From Betaproteobacteria bacterium (GTDB lineage: Bacteria; Pseudomonadota; Gammaproteobacteria; Burkholderiales; SG8-39), in contig SCUH01000320.1 of the NCBI GenBank assembly GCA_004298295.1, forward strand, positions 1 to 6,713: 6,713 nt of DNA. The letters are read 5' to 3'. Both the position numbers and the translations under genes were made by a program. The stretch's first letter is position 1; every line of letters starts with the position of its first letter. The notes below the pieces were generated by a model that saw only the letters and a program-made list of their open reading frames with translations, searched no databases and was not told where the DNA came from. This document shows positions 5,476 to 6,713 of this stretch, in pieces.

Positions 5476-5801
5476 GCGCGAAAAAGCATCACCACCACGT
5501 CTACGTCATCGAGTTGGACAGGGCGGTGATCTACGAGCCGCGCTTTCGCAAGGCCAATGCCAACTACGATCCCACCAAGCCCTGCGTCTACGTCGGCATG
5601 ACCGGGCTTACGCCGGAAAGGCGCTTCAAGAAGCACCAGGCCGGCGTGAAGGCGAACCGTTTCGTCGAGCGCTACGGGCTGCGGCTCCTGCCCGAGCTCT
5701 ACGCTTACGCCAACCCGATGCCCTACCAGGCCGCGCGCGAGATGGAGGTGGACCTGGCCATTTGGCTGCGCGAGCAGGGCTACGGGGTCTGGCAGGCTTA
5801 G
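5472..5801 (+). CDS. Small GIY-YIG-like nuclease-superfamily protein
   Basis: A 109-residue protein. H-V-Y (9-11) opens a strand VYVIEL, and Y-V-G (40-42) in CVYVGMTGLTPERRFKKH fits the second GIY-YIG element, with Arg50/Arg51 and His55 in the usual place for the catalytic arginine helix. Glu90 or Glu92 in AAREMEVDLA is the candidate metal-binding glutamate. About 28 residues separate the two motifs, more than in typical GIY-YIG domains, so the assignment is a probable derived member and activity is uncertain. TTG 5472 is chosen because it overlaps the preceding TGA as TTGA, the coupled arrangement usually seen as ATGA, and the next ATG (residue 43) would destroy the domain; no Shine-Dalgarno is visible. 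Four histidines (6-9) follow Lys-Lys near the N-terminus. The stop interlocks with that of the convergent helicase. Confidence 0.75.
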   Translation: MSAKKHHHHVYVIELDRAVIYEPRFRKANANYDPTKPCVYVGMTGLTPERRFKKHQAGVKANRFVERYGLRLLPELYAYANPMPYQAAREMEVDLAIWLREQGYGVWQA

Positions 5802-6713
5802 TGCGTGCGCCGGGGCCGCTGGGCGGGCTCGAGGCCCGGGATCACCATCAGCTGGATCAGGTTGCCGGTCGAGCGCTCGATGGTGCGCACGAAGTGGCGC
5901 TCGCCGCGGCCAAGGAAGGTTACCGCGACGCCGGCGCGTCCCGCGCGGCCGGTGCGGCCGATGCGGTGCACGTAGTCCTGCGCCGCGCGCGGCGCGTCGT
6001 AATTCACCACCAGGTTGATGCCGGGCACGTCGATGCCGCGCGCGGCGACATCGGTCGCCACCAGCACGCGCATGCGGCCGTCTCTCAAGCGCTGCAGCGT
6101 CTGGCTGCGCGCGCGCTGCTGCATGTCGCCGTGCAGCGCGCCCGCGGTGAAGCCCTGCCCGGTGAGCGTGATCGAAAGCTCCTCGGCGGCGCGCTTGGTG
6201 CCGGTGAAGACGAGCGCCTGGTCGATGTCGGTGTCGCGCAGCAGCGTATCGAGGAGCCGCGCCTTGTGCGCGGGGTTGTCGGCGAAGAGCGCGTGCTGCG
6301 TGATGTCGAGTTTTTTCTGCGCGGCCTGCGCGAGCGCGATGCGCTTCGCGTTCCTGGTCACGCGGCCGGCGAGGTTGCCGACCACGCCATCGAGCGTCGC
6401 CGAAAAAAGGAGCGTCTGGCGCTGCGCCGGGATGCGCGCCACGATGGCGTCGATCTCGTCCTGGAAGCCCATGTCGAGCATGCGATCGGCCTCGTCCAGC
6501 ACGAGGAGTTCGACGCGTGAAAGATCGACCCTGCCGCGGTCCAGGTGGTCCTTCAGGCGGCCGGGCGTCGCGACCACGAGGTCTACGGGTTTCGAGAGCT
6601 GCTTCAGCTGCAGGCCGTAGGGCATGCCGCCCACCAGGCACGCGGTGCGCAGGCGCTGCGCGCTGCCGTAGCCGTGCGAGGCTTTTTGCACCTGCAGCGC
6701 GAGTTCGCGCGTC
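5798..6713 (-). CDS. DEAD-box ATP-dependent RNA helicase (5' partial)
   Basis: The frame is open through the right edge, so the N-terminus with the Q motif and Walker A is outside the window. About 304 residues are visible, in order: motif Ia (TRELA, at the edge), GG, Ib (TPGR), II (DEAD, nt 6485-6496), III (SAT), IV (ALVFTGTK), V (ATDVAARGID) and VI (HRIGRTGR). All are intact, so an ATP-driven RNA duplex-unwinding or remodelling enzyme is expected. The sequence resembles the RhlE/SrmB-like bacterial groups, but I cannot choose one. Only about 50 residues follow motif VI, ending PRRTH; the long basic RGG-like tail common in RhlE-type proteins is absent. The stop TAA overlaps the stop of the convergent GIY-YIG-like gene by 3 bases. 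Confidence 0.95.
   Translation of the reverse strand, partial: TRELALQVQKASHGYGSAQRLRTACLVGGMPYGLQLKQLSKPVDLVVATPGRLKDHLDRGRVDLSRVELLVLDEADRMLDMGFQDEIDAIVARIPAQRQTLLFSATLDGVVGNLAGRVTRNAKRIALAQAAQKKLDITQHALFADNPAHKARLLDTLLRDTDIDQALVFTGTKRAAEELSITLTGQGFTAGALHGDMQQRARSQTLQRLRDGRMRVLVATDVAARGIDVPGINLVVNYDAPRAAQDYVHRIGRTGRAGRAGVAVTFLGRGERHFVRTIERSTGNLIQLMVIPGLEPAQRPRRTH

Noticed and set aside
5487..5498. Four-histidine run resembling an engineered tag
   Set aside because: Only four His codons, within a conserved-looking strand start; no vector sequence nearby.
5358..6641. Minus-strand open frame (427 codons) overlapping the helicase
   Set aside because: Arg/His-rich shadow; all helicase motifs lie in the other frame.

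Overview
The window is high-GC, gene-dense chromosomal DNA. Protein content (YajD-type HNH protein, DUF2889, a lemA/TPM cluster, a short RNase D-like exonuclease) and sequence resemblance recalled from memory point to a betaproteobacterium, probably Burkholderiales or a relative. That assignment is inference, because there is no rRNA or tRNA to anchor it. Ten protein genes fill nearly the whole window. I see no mobile element, CRISPR array, tRNA, rRNA or attachment site, and no gene-free stretch longer than about 100 bases.

Layout, left to right. Bases 2-611 hold the 3' end of a glutaredoxin-fold protein that has lost its active-site cysteines, closely followed by yajD (HNH). A DUF2889 gene (646-1212) comes next and overlaps, tail to tail, a minus-strand RNase D-like 3'-5' exonuclease (1194-1823). 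The exonuclease is divergent from a plus-strand alpha/beta-hydrolase esterase (1862-2524). Only 38 bp separate the two start codons, and both genes carry a -10-like hexamer 5-6 bp before ATG, so both may be leaderless. The esterase meets, tail to tail, a secreted/membrane-anchored protein with a C-terminal zinc ribbon (2529-3440, minus).

That protein is divergent from a four-gene plus-strand cluster (3539-5801): lemA lipoprotein, a signal-peptide TPM protein with a glycine-rich tail, a second TPM protein lacking any signal or membrane segment, and a small GIY-YIG-like protein. Spacing is 17-nt overlap, 7-nt gap and 4-nt overlap, so it is probably one operon. Upstream of lemA sits a good match to a heat-shock (sigma-32) promoter, with an 8-bp perfect inverted repeat spanning its spacer and -10. 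This suggests that the LemA/TPM envelope module is stress-regulated.

The window ends in a minus-strand DEAD-box RNA helicase (5798-6713), cut at its 5' side, whose stop codon interlocks with that of the GIY-YIG-like gene. I found no proven new system. The most promising leads are the LemA-TPM-TPM-GIY-YIG operon with its divergent zinc-ribbon membrane partner, the cysteine-less glutaredoxin, and the paired leaderless promoters.
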